Assembly (NCBI GenBank): GCA_005779435.1
Contig: SXJH01000037.1
Span: 1-27,513 of the forward strand
DNA: 27,513 bases
Reading direction: 5' to 3'
Source of the DNA: Nitrosomonas sp.
Lineage (GTDB): Bacteria; Pseudomonadota; Gammaproteobacteria; Burkholderiales; Nitrosomonadaceae
Numbering within the stretch: position 1 is the stretch's first letter; every line of letters begins with the position of its first letter. Shown piece after piece: positions 6,932-15,690 of this stretch. The notes under the pieces were generated by a model. That model searched no databases and was not told the origin of the DNA. It was given only the letters and a program-made list of their open reading frames with translations. The translations under genes and the position numbers were made by a program.

Positions 6932-7882
6932 ATGACGACCAAACACAGTACATTGTTGATTCTAGGCTCCGGTCCGGCGGGCTATACTGCGGCAGTCTAT
7001 GCCGCCCGCGCCAATTTGCACCCGGTATTGATCACCGGATTGGCGCAAGGCGGGCAATTGATGACGACGACCGATGTCGATAACTGGCCGGCCGATGCCA
7101 TGGGCGTACAAGGCCCCGAGTTGATGGAGCGATTCCAGAAACATGCGGAGCGTTTTCAAACCGAAATCATTTTCGATCATATTCATACCGCTCAACTGAC
7201 GGAAAAACCGATTGCTTTGATCGGCGATCAAGGCACGTATACCTGCGATGCGTTGATTATCGCTACCGGCGCATCCGCGCAGTATCTAGGCTTACCTTCC
7301 GAGGAAGCTTTCATGGGGCGCGGCGTTTCCGGTTGCGCGACTTGCGACGGTTTCTTTTACAAAGGCCAGGATGTTGCCGTGATCGGCGGCGGCAATACCG
7401 CTGTGGAAGAAGCGCTTTATCTCGCCAATATCGCGCGCACGGTGACGGTGGTTCATCGGCGCGATCAGTTTCGGTCGGAAAAAATCCTGATCGACAAACT
7501 GATGGAAAAGGCGCGCAGCGGCAACATCAAATTAGCGTTAAACCATGTGCTGGATGAGGTGCTTGGCGATCAATCCGGCGTAACCGGCATGCGCATCAAA
7601 AGCACGCTCGATAACGCTACGCAAACGATCGATTTGCAAGGCGTGTTTATCGCGATCGGCCACAAACCCAATACCGATATCTTCGCCGGGCAATTGCACA
7701 TGGAGAACGGTTACATCGTGACCCGCAGCGGCACGCAGGGCAATGCGACGGCAACCAGCATTCCCGGCGTATTCGCCGCTGGCGATGTGCAAGACCACAT
7801 TTACCGCCAAGCGATAACCAGCGCCGCCAGCGGCTGCATGGCGGCGCTGGATGCGGAAATATATCTGGATAACCTGAAATAG
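6932..7882 (+). CDS. trxB: Thioredoxin-disulfide reductase
   Basis: 316 residues, the usual length of bacterial low-molecular-weight thioredoxin reductase, which passes electrons from NADPH through FAD to thioredoxin. The FAD-binding GSGPAG is at 12-17, the redox-active CATC at 135-138 lies in the NADPH domain, NADPH-binding GGGNTA is at 152-157, and the C-terminal FAD motif is GVFAAGDVQD. All are intact. No clear Shine-Dalgarno precedes the ATG. The upstream gap holds a 17-bp palindrome (6818-6834). Confidence 0.97.
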   Translation: MTTKHSTLLILGSGPAGYTAAVYAARANLHPVLITGLAQGGQLMTTTDVDNWPADAMGVQGPELMERFQKHAERFQTEIIFDHIHTAQLTEKPIALIGDQGTYTCDALIIATGASAQYLGLPSEEAFMGRGVSGCATCDGFFYKGQDVAVIGGGNTAVEEALYLANIARTVTVVHRRDQFRSEKILIDKLMEKARSGNIKLALNHVLDEVLGDQSGVTGMRIKSTLDNATQTIDLQGVFIAIGHKPNTDIFAGQLHMENGYIVTRSGTQGNATATSIPGVFAAGDVQDHIYRQAITSAASGCMAALDAEIYLDNLK

Positions 7883-7913
7883 CATCGCTATCCAAAACGC
7901 ATGCATCGGCGGC

Positions 7914-8459
7914 ATGATCGAAGACCACGGCAACGACAACGATGAAATGGCGCTATTTCGAGCGGCGATGCAAGACGTAGCGCCATTGCCCGCTTCGGAT
8001 AAAGTCATTCACAACGACCCCAAAGCGCCGCCCTATCCGAGAAAGGAGCGCTATGTGGAGGAAATTGCGCCGAACGATACGCTGTCCGATCATATTTCGG
8101 TTGCAATGGAAGCCGGAGATGCCTGGTCTTATGTGCGCCCCGGAATGCCGCATCAAACATTGCGGCGATTGCGCCGCGCCCATTGGGGCATTCAGCATAA
8201 TCTCGATTTGCACGGATGCACGCGTGAAGAAGCCCGGCAGCAATTAATCGCATTTCTCGATCATTGCACGCAAAGGAAAATGCGTTGCGTGCGCGTCATA
8301 CACGGTAAAGGTTTGAGCTCAAAAAACCGCGAACCGGTGCTGAAAAGCAGAATTGGAAATTGGTTGATGCAACGTACGGATGTGCTGGCTTTTTGCCAGG
8401 CAAAACCGGAGGACGGCGGCGGCGGAGCGGTTCTGATTTTACTCAAAGCCGACGCGTGA
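7914..8459 (+). CDS. Smr-domain protein (SmrA-like putative endonuclease)
   Basis: 181 residues. The C-terminal Smr (small MutS-related) domain begins at about residue 95: HNLDLHGCTREEA with DLH at 98-100, RVIHGKG (HGKG at 130-133), then GGGGAVLILLK at the end. Smr domains are nicking or RNA-cleaving endonuclease folds. The first 90 residues are charged and probably disordered, as in stand-alone proteobacterial SmrA/B proteins. It starts 31 bp after trxB and may be co-transcribed. It converges on the dksA-like gene with a 15-bp gap. Confidence 0.85.
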   Translation: MIEDHGNDNDEMALFRAAMQDVAPLPASDKVIHNDPKAPPYPRKERYVEEIAPNDTLSDHISVAMEAGDAWSYVRPGMPHQTLRRLRRAHWGIQHNLDLHGCTREEARQQLIAFLDHCTQRKMRCVRVIHGKGLSSKNREPVLKSRIGNWLMQRTDVLAFCQAKPEDGGGGAVLILLKADA

Positions 8460-8474
8460 TCGCACGGCATTCCG

Positions 8475-8846
8475 CTATAAAGAAGGATTCGATTCTTTCG
8501 GAAAGGCTTTTTCAAATTGGACTTGGCATTGAATGCAGCGCTGCGCGGAAGGATACGCAAGCAAGCGCTCGAATCCGATCTCGTTGCCGCAATCGATGCA
8601 ATCGCCGAATTCCAATTCGCTGAGATAGCGCATCGACATTTCCAATTCGAGCATTTCGTTAATCTGCCGGTCGATCAGTGCGGTATCGATGTCATCCGGA
8701 ATATTGTTCAAGTATTCGGTCAGTTCGTCAGCGCTTATATCCTGAGTGTGCGCCAATTCATCGCGGATTTCGCGTTGGAGTTCCAGATAGCGTTTTTGCA
8801 GTGCCGCTTTTAATTGTACTAATTGATCTTCGGTAAAATTTGCCAT
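8475..8846 (-). CDS. DksA/TraR-family zinc-finger transcription factor
   Basis: 123 residues from ATG 8846, preceded by AAAGGG at good spacing; a TTG five codons earlier is less likely. The N-terminal half is a helical coiled coil with Asp-rich tip (NNIPDDIDTALIDRQ). The C-terminal half has a four-cysteine zinc finger: C83, C86, C104, C107 in CIDCGNEIGF and RCIQC. Such proteins bind the RNA polymerase secondary channel and modulate initiation. The protein is shorter than canonical DksA (about 150), so a paralogue is more likely than the main DksA. Confidence 0.88.
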   Translation of the reverse strand: MANFTEDQLVQLKAALQKRYLELQREIRDELAHTQDISADELTEYLNNIPDDIDTALIDRQINEMLELEMSMRYLSELEFGDCIDCGNEIGFERLLAYPSAQRCIQCQVQFEKAFPKESNPSL

Positions 8847-8884
8847 CGTGTGCCCTTTCAAAAGTTTCTTGCATACTGCCTGAA

Positions 8885-8913
8885 ATAATTTTTAAAGATT
8901 TGATGAGTGTCAA
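8885..8913 (-). promoter_or_regulatory. Predicted sigma-70 promoter of the dksA-like gene
   Basis: On the minus strand a perfect TTGACA (8908-8913) is followed after 17 bp by AATTAT (8885-8890), giving a start about 30 nt before the ATG at 8846. The -35 and spacing are ideal; the -10 matches 4 of 6. Confidence 0.55.
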
Positions 8914-8998
8914 ATACACATGGTTCAATTTTTAGACGTTAAATTGAGAAACGCAGCTGTACCGTGCTTGGACAGCCCGCACAAAGTTTAGCAGACCG

Positions 8999-9973
8999 TT
9001 AGCGCAATACGCCGCGCCGCAGCAATTGCCGGGCAACCTTCAGTCCCCACAAGATAGGATGGCGGCGCAGCAGCGGTGTGACTTCCACGCGCACGCCGGT
9101 ATGCCGTTCGATTTTCCAGGCGGCATAATCGACGCTGTTGCTGAAGGTCAGTGTGGCTTTGGCCAAGCGCAAGATCGATAAAACACGGCCCTGCCAGCGA
9201 CGCAAGCGCCAACGCCAAAGCGCTTGCCGTTGCAGCGTTGGGTTCGTCAAACAACGATAACAGTCCGCCGATTGTTTTTCCAATATCGACGTCAATAACG
9301 GATATGCCGTATCGGTCAAGCGGGTAAATGCTGCCAGGTTGGCTTTTGCCAGATGGCGCGCCCGCGTTTCTTTTTCGGCGCGCAATTCGGCGGCGTAGGT
9401 CAATACCAGGCAGCGCGTCCAGAGGTCTTCAACGTTCATCGTGTCGGCATCGAGTGCGGGCACGCCGGATTTGAGAAAAGTGATCACCGAGTGCGCAAGC
9501 GTCGTGTGGATACGGCGCCGGACGGTTTCGTCGCGTGCAAACAACAGCCGGGAAGGTTGCGCAAACCGCGCCCAAATATACGAATGAAACCAGACCGTCG
9601 CGCCGCGTTCGAAATCGGTAATCGACAACACTGCGTATTTGGCGCGCAATGTTTTGCCCTGATGCGGTACTTCGATATAAAAAACATTCGGCGGCAGCCA
9701 ATCATTGAACAAGCTCAAGTAACGTTCCGGATAGGCGTTCCGGTAATCGTCCACGATGGCATATAAATCCGCGATACCCTCGTCGAGGCTGCAAGCGGAA
9801 TGCAGACAGGAACCGTACAACAGGACGGCGTCGAGCGATGCGCCGAAGCGTGTTTGCAGGGCTTCGACCAGCGGCGCAAAATCGGGAGAAACCGGCAGCC
9901 CGCTCTCCGTGGCGGCTTCGTGAATCAATGCTTCCGGCACTGCGGCGGTGTGTGTTGCGCGTGAATCCATCAT
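8999..9973 (-). CDS. TAM41-like putative phosphatidate cytidylyltransferase (CDP-diacylglycerol synthase)
   Basis: 324 residues with a nucleotidyltransferase-type N-terminus: LLYGSCLH (Gly54-Ser55), then ADLYAIVDDY (Asp69, Asp75-76). From there the order of segments mirrors mitochondrial TAM41: a NVFYIEV strand, KYAVLSITDFERG (from 112), a tryptophan-rich VWFHSYIWARFAQPSRLL (compare the KYGVVS and YLAGRLQKPV blocks of TAM41), then an all-helical C-terminal half. TAM41 makes CDP-diacylglycerol from phosphatidate and CTP. That assignment is by pattern memory and not verified. It is the last gene of an operon with a diacylglycerol-kinase-family enzyme (9 bp away) and a CDP-alcohol phosphatidyltransferase, exactly the enzymes on either side of that reaction. 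No clear Shine-Dalgarno. Confidence 0.68.
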   Translation of the reverse strand: MMDSRATHTAAVPEALIHEAATESGLPVSPDFAPLVEALQTRFGASLDAVLLYGSCLHSACSLDEGIADLYAIVDDYRNAYPERYLSLFNDWLPPNVFYIEVPHQGKTLRAKYAVLSITDFERGATVWFHSYIWARFAQPSRLLFARDETVRRRIHTTLAHSVITFLKSGVPALDADTMNVEDLWTRCLVLTYAAELRAEKETRARHLAKANLAAFTRLTDTAYPLLTSILEKQSADCYRCLTNPTLQRQALWRWRLRRWQGRVLSILRLAKATLTFSNSVDYAAWKIERHTGVRVEVTPLLRRHPILWGLKVARQLLRRGVLR

Positions 9974-9982
9974 CGGGCTTAT

Positions 9983-10987
9983 CTACAAGACTAAAAATCG
10001 CACGGGATCGGTTGCCGTTATCCGCAACGGGCCTTGCGCGCTTCGGGATCGATACAACTCGCCGTCGACGATATATTCATCGTCCATTTGCAAGGTTAGA
10101 CCGTCGGTATTATGACTGAAGTAACCGTCTTTTTCGTGCAAAACATGGCCGCCGCCGGAAATTAACGGCCATAGCGAACGCCATAAACGCTTGCGATGCT
10201 GATCGACCAACGTGACATGCAGCGGCGCCGGTTCCTTGCCCCAGTACGGGCGGATATTGAGCAACAGGCAATCCAGTGCGCTGACTTGCGCAAATAAATA
10301 AGTGCCTTGATAAACTCGCCCGCCGGCATCGGTCATGGTCATCGTGACCGGCGACCATTCGCTTTGGTGACGTCCCAATATCATTCCGGCGATCATGCCG
10401 AATAACGAACGCAGCATAATCATGGCGGTGAAAATGCCGCCGGTGATACCCATTTGCTTGATCGGGCTGCGCGAAAATTTGACGCCGCGCGCGATTAAGC
10501 CGACGGCAAAAAACATACCGTACATACTCGGCACCCCGTTTTGTTCGATACGCAATACCGGGCGCTGCACCAGCCTGGGTTCGGATGGGTTGCGCAAGTA
10601 TGCGCGCAAACGGCGGATGATTTGTTCCGGGTTTCCTTTCATGCCGAGGTCTAACGGCGTCATATTCGTCGTGCCGCCCGGCACGATCATGATCAGCGGC
10701 CATGTTTCCGGCGTCAACAGAGTAAACAAATGACCGAGGATCGCGTGCGTGGTGCCATCGCCCGCGACGATGACCAGCAAATCGACGTCTGCTTGAATCA
10801 ATCGATCGATTGCGGTTTTAAAGCTGTCCGCATCGTTGGCTTCGCAAACCAGCATACCGGGTATGTCATCCAGTGCTTGCCGGACTGCGGTTTTGCGTTT
10901 GCGCACCTGACCGCCCATCGGATTAAGCAAACAACCGATTTTGGCTGTTCCGGTTCGCAGCCGGTCAATCCGGGTTTGTTGTGTCAT
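9983..10987 (-). CDS. Diacylglycerol/lipid kinase family protein
   Basis: 334 residues. The DAGK catalytic domain is evident: NPMGG at 22-26 (phosphate loop), VAGDGTTHAILG (the usual GGDGT, with Ala as first residue) and VPGGTTNM (103-109). The beta-sandwich C-terminal domain includes MSGGGHVLHEKDGYFSHNTDG-like strands. Such enzymes phosphorylate diacylglycerol or sphingoid/other lipids with ATP at the membrane. It is the middle gene of a leftward operon, 20 bp after the CDP-alcohol phosphatidyltransferase and 9 bp before the TAM41-like gene, and would supply phosphatidate to the latter. No clear Shine-Dalgarno before the ATG. Confidence 0.88.
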   Translation of the reverse strand: MTQQTRIDRLRTGTAKIGCLLNPMGGQVRKRKTAVRQALDDIPGMLVCEANDADSFKTAIDRLIQADVDLLVIVAGDGTTHAILGHLFTLLTPETWPLIMIVPGGTTNMTPLDLGMKGNPEQIIRRLRAYLRNPSEPRLVQRPVLRIEQNGVPSMYGMFFAVGLIARGVKFSRSPIKQMGITGGIFTAMIMLRSLFGMIAGMILGRHQSEWSPVTMTMTDAGGRVYQGTYLFAQVSALDCLLLNIRPYWGKEPAPLHVTLVDQHRKRLWRSLWPLISGGGHVLHEKDGYFSHNTDGLTLQMDDEYIVDGELYRSRSAQGPLRITATDPVRFLVL

Positions 10988-11007
10988 TAGGGATCGGAGA
11001 AGAAGTG

Positions 11008-12240
11008 TTACGCGAGTGGAAAGGGTTTGCGCAAATCGATCGGGGCGCGTGTGAAAATTCTAACGGCCAGAATTTCCCGGTCGCGCACCGGATCGATATC
11101 CTGCAGCCAGGATTTCAGCGAACCTTCGGCTTTCTTGGCGCGCCAGCCCGTTAACACGCGCCATGCAAGGAAAGCGGTGGAAATCAAATGCCAGAATACG
11201 ACCATATATAGCCCTACATCGGGCCGCCCGATGAGCCAGCCGTAGCTCAGAAAAATCAGATTGGGATTGCGCCGCGCCGTGATCAACCGGTTGAACGAAT
11301 CCAGTTTCTGCCAGATGAACATATCGAAAGAAGCGAGCCAAAACTGGAATGCGCCCTCGCACAGCCGTCCGCCGACGTAGCCCAGCATCATCAGCGCCAT
11401 AAAAATTTCCAGACCGGGTATGGCCATTTGCGTACCGGCCAGCCCGGCGCCCCAAGCAATGTACCATAGCGGCGGATGAACGATATCCAAGCCGTGATCC
11501 AATACATCGCCGATGCGGCTTGACGTCACTGTGACGCGCGCCAGCTTACCGTCGACGGTATCCAGGAACGTCATGAACCACCCCATCAGCAGACCGATGC
11601 CGAAGAATCCGGTCCAAAATGCCAATCCGGCTAAAGCGGCGAGCACGATGCTGAGATACGTCACATGATTCGGTTGCCAGCCTTGACGCACGCAATAATG
11701 CGTCGCCCAATAGGCGGGCACCGGCCAAACCCATTTGGTGACGAGATCGGTCACGCCTTTATACGAACCGGAAAACAATTCCTGTTCCAGCAACGTGCGG
11801 TTTTGTTCGCTGATCGGCAGAATATACGGCGGATCTTTCTTTTTTAAATTCTGCTGGAAATCGATTTTAAGATCCTGCAAACCGATACGCGAAATCGTCA
11901 GCAACGCAAATTTGTAATTTTGATCCTTGTTGCTGTTTAGATTGCGCAACAATTGCGGCGCATAACCGCCATCGGTCCAAATGGCCGCCGGGCAGCCTTC
12001 GTCGCTGTATAAAGCCACCTTTTTATCCAATCCCAGCACGGCGGATAGCACGCGCGCGTCGAACAGGAAATTGGCATTGATGAACAGCACATCCGCGCTG
12101 ACGGGAATTTTTTCAACATCGTCGGCGAACGCGAGGTCCTCTTTCGCTTGCAGCATGCGATGCAAGCGTTCGCGCCCGGTTAATCCCCAGACGGTTATTT
12201 CATTATCGCCAAAAATATGAATATAGATTGCAGTCGGCAT
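11008..12240 (-). CDS. CDP-alcohol phosphatidyltransferase with N-terminal nucleotidyltransferase-like domain
   Basis: 410 residues. The C-terminal half (about 165-375) is a multi-span CDP-alcohol phosphatidyltransferase. Its complete metal/CDP motif D227-xx-D230-G-xx-A-R ... G244-xxx-D248-xxx-D252 is present with canonical spacing. The first 160 residues are soluble, with ITVWGLTGRERL and FINANFLFDARVL segments. This looks like a worn nucleotidyltransferase fold, as in the two-domain archaeal enzymes that make and use CDP-inositol, but a GG-x-GTR loop is not seen, so it may be inactive. The alcohol acceptor is unknown. First gene of the operon with the DAGK-like and TAM41-like genes. Confidence 0.85.
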   Translation of the reverse strand: MPTAIYIHIFGDNEITVWGLTGRERLHRMLQAKEDLAFADDVEKIPVSADVLFINANFLFDARVLSAVLGLDKKVALYSDEGCPAAIWTDGGYAPQLLRNLNSNKDQNYKFALLTISRIGLQDLKIDFQQNLKKKDPPYILPISEQNRTLLEQELFSGSYKGVTDLVTKWVWPVPAYWATHYCVRQGWQPNHVTYLSIVLAALAGLAFWTGFFGIGLLMGWFMTFLDTVDGKLARVTVTSSRIGDVLDHGLDIVHPPLWYIAWGAGLAGTQMAIPGLEIFMALMMLGYVGGRLCEGAFQFWLASFDMFIWQKLDSFNRLITARRNPNLIFLSYGWLIGRPDVGLYMVVFWHLISTAFLAWRVLTGWRAKKAEGSLKSWLQDIDPVRDREILAVRIFTRAPIDLRKPFPLA

Positions 12241-12263
12241 AGATGATTGATGTTGTGATTCGC

Positions 12264-12280
12264 CTGAATACCATATTCAG
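12264..12280. repeat. Palindrome between promoter and start of the phospholipid operon
   Basis: CTGAATA (12264-12270) and TATTCAG (12274-12280) are perfect 7-bp arms around CCA. It lies in the predicted 5' leader about 24 bp before the ATG and about 25 bp after the -10, a place where a repressor could act. Confidence 0.45.
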
Positions 12281-12302
12281 TCGACGAAACGATATGACGT
12301 GG

Positions 12303-12332
12303 ATTATAGGGTACGCCGACAGATCTTTGCAA
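12303..12332 (-). promoter_or_regulatory. Predicted sigma-70 promoter of the phospholipid operon
   Basis: On the minus strand TTGCAA (12327-12332), an 18-bp spacer and a perfect TATAAT (12303-12308) precede the 11008-12240 gene by about 60 bp. It is the best promoter-like sequence in the gap and lies just inside the surviving end of the ISL3 remnant. Confidence 0.6.
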
Positions 12333-12367
12333 AATGATCAAAAATTTAGTGCAAAGAAATTTAGGCT

Positions 12368-12580
12368 CTATGTGAAATACCGTGGGTAAGTAAATTGAAG
12401 CTTGCCGCACAGAAAGTAAATCATATTGATAATATTATTGATATTGCGATAACCTCTGGCACGGCGTTTGGCAAGCTGAATCTTGTTATTGATACCTTCG
12501 AGAATACCCATTGGTCAAACGTGACTCTATGAAATGGACAATGCCGCTCCAATGAGCATTACGGTCTTGGCAAACGCCTG
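12368..12580 (-). pseudogene. ISL3-family transposase C-terminal remnant
   Basis: The minus strand 12511-12368 reads MGILEGINNKIQLAKRRARG, then YRNINNIINMIYFLCGKLQF and TYPRYFT-stop. This is the conserved C-terminal end of ISL3 (IS204/IS1001/IS1096/IS1165) transposases. Upstream residues HWSGIVHFIESRLTNG continue the protein in another frame, shifted by one extra base near 12506 (GGGTATT for GGGATT). AFAKTV continues it in a third frame, shifted by one missing base near 12553. After the stop, GGCTCTATGTGAAAT resembles an ISL3 terminal repeat. Only about 70 codons remain, and the segment runs into the end of the RND pump gene. Confidence 0.78.
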
Positions 12581-15500
12581 GAGAGCAAGAGTACCTCCTC
12601 AATAATCACACAGATGATCGGTATCAACAGTAATGTAACCGCCGCTGAAAACAATATTCCGGAAACGAGAGTAATAGCTAAAGGCATTATTTTTTCCGCA
12701 TCCGCACTCTGTGCATTAATAAGCGGTAATAATCCAATGCAAGTCGTGACTGTGGTTAGGAATATCGCACGAAACCGTGCTTTACTTGCCAAGATGACCG
12801 CATGTGCAATGTTTTTTCTTTTTTGTGAAATTTTATTGATCGTTGCTATCAGAATCATGCTGCTGTTAATCACTATCCCACCAACCGCGAACAACGCCAC
12901 ATAAGATTCCAGCGAAAGCGGAATCGCAAGTAACCAATGACCGATTACCGCACCGACAAAACCGAAAGGAATCGCCAGCATGATCAATAACGGTTGCGCA
13001 TAGGAACGGAGCGGCACGGCCAGAAGCGCATATATGCCAAGCAGCACCAGCGCACCGTAACCCCATAAATGCGACATTGCGGCTTCTTGCTTTTGCCGGA
13101 TATGGCCCAGTTCGATTTTGAGTCCGGGAAATTGCGCTTCCAGCTCGGGAATCGCCGATGTACGCAAATCCGCCATAATGTTCTCAACATTCGCCTGTTC
13201 TTTATAAACCTCCGCCCCGATTATCTGTATCCGCTCTCGATTCTGCCGGGTAATGCTGGCAAAACCCGGCATGTATTCGACTTCCGCCACCGCTGCCAAC
13301 GGTACCCGGTTGCCGTTGGCGAGACGTACCGGCATACGGTACAGATCATCTAAAGAACCCCGCTGCTCCGCAGGAAAGCGGAGCATCACCCGAATCTCAT
13401 CGCGATCAAGATAAAATCGCTGCACTTCCAATCCCAGAAAACCGTCCCGCACTTGATAGCCGAGACTTTGCAGCGTCAATCCGTGAAACGCAGCGTCTGG
13501 CTTGAGCCGCAGATTCAATTCCGGCTTGCCGGTCTGCATCGAACCGGTCACACTATGCACCCCCGCATAAGAAGCCAGTTTGGCTTTGAGTATCTCCCCG
13601 GCAGCGCTTTGCAGCGCAATATCGGCAGCAATTAGATTGAACTCGATCGCTTTAGCCGACTGCGATGCAGGCAAACCGAGATTGCGCGGCCAGAAAGTTT
13701 GGAATGACAATGTTGCGCCACCGGGCAGTGCGCCAAATCGCTCTCCCCATTGCTGTTTGATGCGATCCATACGAGCACGGATGCGCTCATCGATAGCAAT
13801 TTCGATATTCACATAAACTGCTTGGTCGTCACTGAAAGCGACTATATTTTGGAAACTGTCCTTTAATTTACTCGTTGCGCCGAAGCCGAGTTCTGTGTTC
13901 AATTCGTGCCGGATCTCGTTGGCGATATGCTCCAAACGCAACATATGACGATTGACTTGTTCAAACGGCGTTCCGGGCGGGAGCTGGAGCATGGCGAACA
14001 CATAATAATCATCGACCGGTGCATCGACAACGCTGGCGATACGCCCGGAAAACACCAATGCAGCGATGAGCAACAAGACAGCCATGAACACCGCCAGGGT
14101 GATATAACGCAATCGCAACAGCTTTTTCAATAATGGAACATAAATTTGCTTGATCAAATGCTGCAACCCCGCATCGGTTTTTTCCCGCAACGCATAGAAA
14201 ACGCCAAGTATTCCGGTACGGGCTTGATAGGCCATCGCACCGGCCTGCGCCGCCAAATGGCTGGGCAAAATCAGCAACGCTTCCAGCATGGAAAATGCCA
14301 GTGTCAGAATAACCACGGCGGCAACGTTGTACATCAGATGACCGCTTAATCCCGGCAGGAAGATACCGGGAACGAATGCGATTATCGTGGACAGCACCAT
14401 GGCAACCACCAGCGGCGCCACTTCCAATGTTCCGGCGATGACCCCCGGCAAACCGGTATTTCCCCGCTGCTCGTGAGTATAAATATTTTCACCGACAACG
14501 ATGGCGTCGTCCACCACAATGCCCAGCACCAGGATCAGCGCAGCGATCGAATAGGTGTTCAATGAAATTCCCAGCATCGGCATGATCCACAGTGCGCCGA
14601 GCACCGAAATCAGGATTCCGTTGCTGACCCACAATGCCAGACGAAACCGCAGCGTCAGCGCTAGAATCAGAAAAATCAAGAAAAACCCCGACAATGCGGA
14701 ACTCATCAGCATCGACATGCTGTGTTGATAGTATTTCGACCAATCATCCCAGGTGGAGATACCGATGCCGCCGGGCAATTCGGTACGGAATGCCGTGATG
14801 ACTTCATTGACTGCCTGTACCGTTTTGACGGTCTGATCTTTAGACAGAACGAAGATTTGCACCGCGGTTTTGCCATTGGCTTGCGCCACCACATCTTTTT
14901 CAGCAACGGTCTCGCGAATCCGCGCGATGTCTCCAAGTAATAAGCGCGTTCCTTGCGTTTCGCTCCGCAAGGGAATTGCAGCATAATCGGTCGGCGTCAT
15001 TGCCTGATTCTTGCTGCGCAGCAATAATTTGCCGTCACTCTTTTTAAGCTCTCCAGCCGCCAGATCCCCAGAAGCGGCGCGGATGGCTTCGGCAATTTCG
15101 TCGAAACTCAAGGTATAACGGGCTAAATCCGCAGCAGAAATTTCAATGGAAATTTCATACGGCAGTTTCGGCCAGGGAATCAACAATCCGATATCCGGAT
15201 GTTTGCTCAGCATCGCTTGCAGCCGGTCGCGATGATGCATCAGGACATGCTTGTCGACTTCGCCGTGCACCATGACAATTACTGCGAAGGCATCGGTTTT
15301 GACTTCGCGGACTTTTAATTTCTCGGCGCTGCGAGGAAAAGCAGTAATACGATCCATCCGTGCCTGTACCGCAGCTTGAAAACGAGTGACATCGATTTGC
15401 GGATCGAATTCCACGATAACCTCGCATTCTCCCTGGTTGGCGGTCGCACCGATATGGCGGATGCCTTCCAAGTCGTGAATCGCTTCTTCGATCGGAATAC

Positions 15501-15690
15501 ATAGCGCCCGTTCCGCTTCCGCAGGGCTCGCCCCGGGGTACGTCATTTCGATTTGCAATTGATTTTGCGGCGCCGGTGGAATGGTATAGCGCTTTATCAT
15601 CGACAATCCCGACAATCCGCCCGCTATGATCAGCACCATCAGAAAATTTGCCGCAATGGGGTTCTTGATAAACCAGACGATCAGCTTCAT
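12559..15690 (-). CDS. RND-family efflux pump, inner-membrane subunit
   Basis: 1043 residues, AcrB/HAE1-like in size. A first membrane helix follows MKLIVWFIKNPIAANFLMVL. The proton-relay aspartates are seen in VLGIVVDDAIVVGENIY (transmembrane helix 4), and two large periplasmic loops and about twelve spans can be traced. It exports substrates from periplasm or inner leaflet using proton influx, together with the fusion protein and outer membrane factor encoded upstream (4-bp overlap with the former). The C-terminal ending LLSRRLPRP and the stop codon appear to overlap ISL3-derived sequence, so the last few residues may not be original. Substrate unknown. Confidence 0.93.
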   Translation of the reverse strand: MKLIVWFIKNPIAANFLMVLIIAGGLSGLSMIKRYTIPPAPQNQLQIEMTYPGASPAEAERALCIPIEEAIHDLEGIRHIGATANQGECEVIVEFDPQIDVTRFQAAVQARMDRITAFPRSAEKLKVREVKTDAFAVIVMVHGEVDKHVLMHHRDRLQAMLSKHPDIGLLIPWPKLPYEISIEISAADLARYTLSFDEIAEAIRAASGDLAAGELKKSDGKLLLRSKNQAMTPTDYAAIPLRSETQGTRLLLGDIARIRETVAEKDVVAQANGKTAVQIFVLSKDQTVKTVQAVNEVITAFRTELPGGIGISTWDDWSKYYQHSMSMLMSSALSGFFLIFLILALTLRFRLALWVSNGILISVLGALWIMPMLGISLNTYSIAALILVLGIVVDDAIVVGENIYTHEQRGNTGLPGVIAGTLEVAPLVVAMVLSTIIAFVPGIFLPGLSGHLMYNVAAVVILTLAFSMLEALLILPSHLAAQAGAMAYQARTGILGVFYALREKTDAGLQHLIKQIYVPLLKKLLRLRYITLAVFMAVLLLIAALVFSGRIASVVDAPVDDYYVFAMLQLPPGTPFEQVNRHMLRLEHIANEIRHELNTELGFGATSKLKDSFQNIVAFSDDQAVYVNIEIAIDERIRARMDRIKQQWGERFGALPGGATLSFQTFWPRNLGLPASQSAKAIEFNLIAADIALQSAAGEILKAKLASYAGVHSVTGSMQTGKPELNLRLKPDAAFHGLTLQSLGYQVRDGFLGLEVQRFYLDRDEIRVMLRFPAEQRGSLDDLYRMPVRLANGNRVPLAAVAEVEYMPGFASITRQNRERIQIIGAEVYKEQANVENIMADLRTSAIPELEAQFPGLKIELGHIRQKQEAAMSHLWGYGALVLLGIYALLAVPLRSYAQPLLIMLAIPFGFVGAVIGHWLLAIPLSLESYVALFAVGGIVINSSMILIATINKISQKRKNIAHAVILASKARFRAIFLTTVTTCIGLLPLINAQSADAEKIMPLAITLVSGILFSAAVTLLLIPIICVIIEEVLLLSRRLPRP

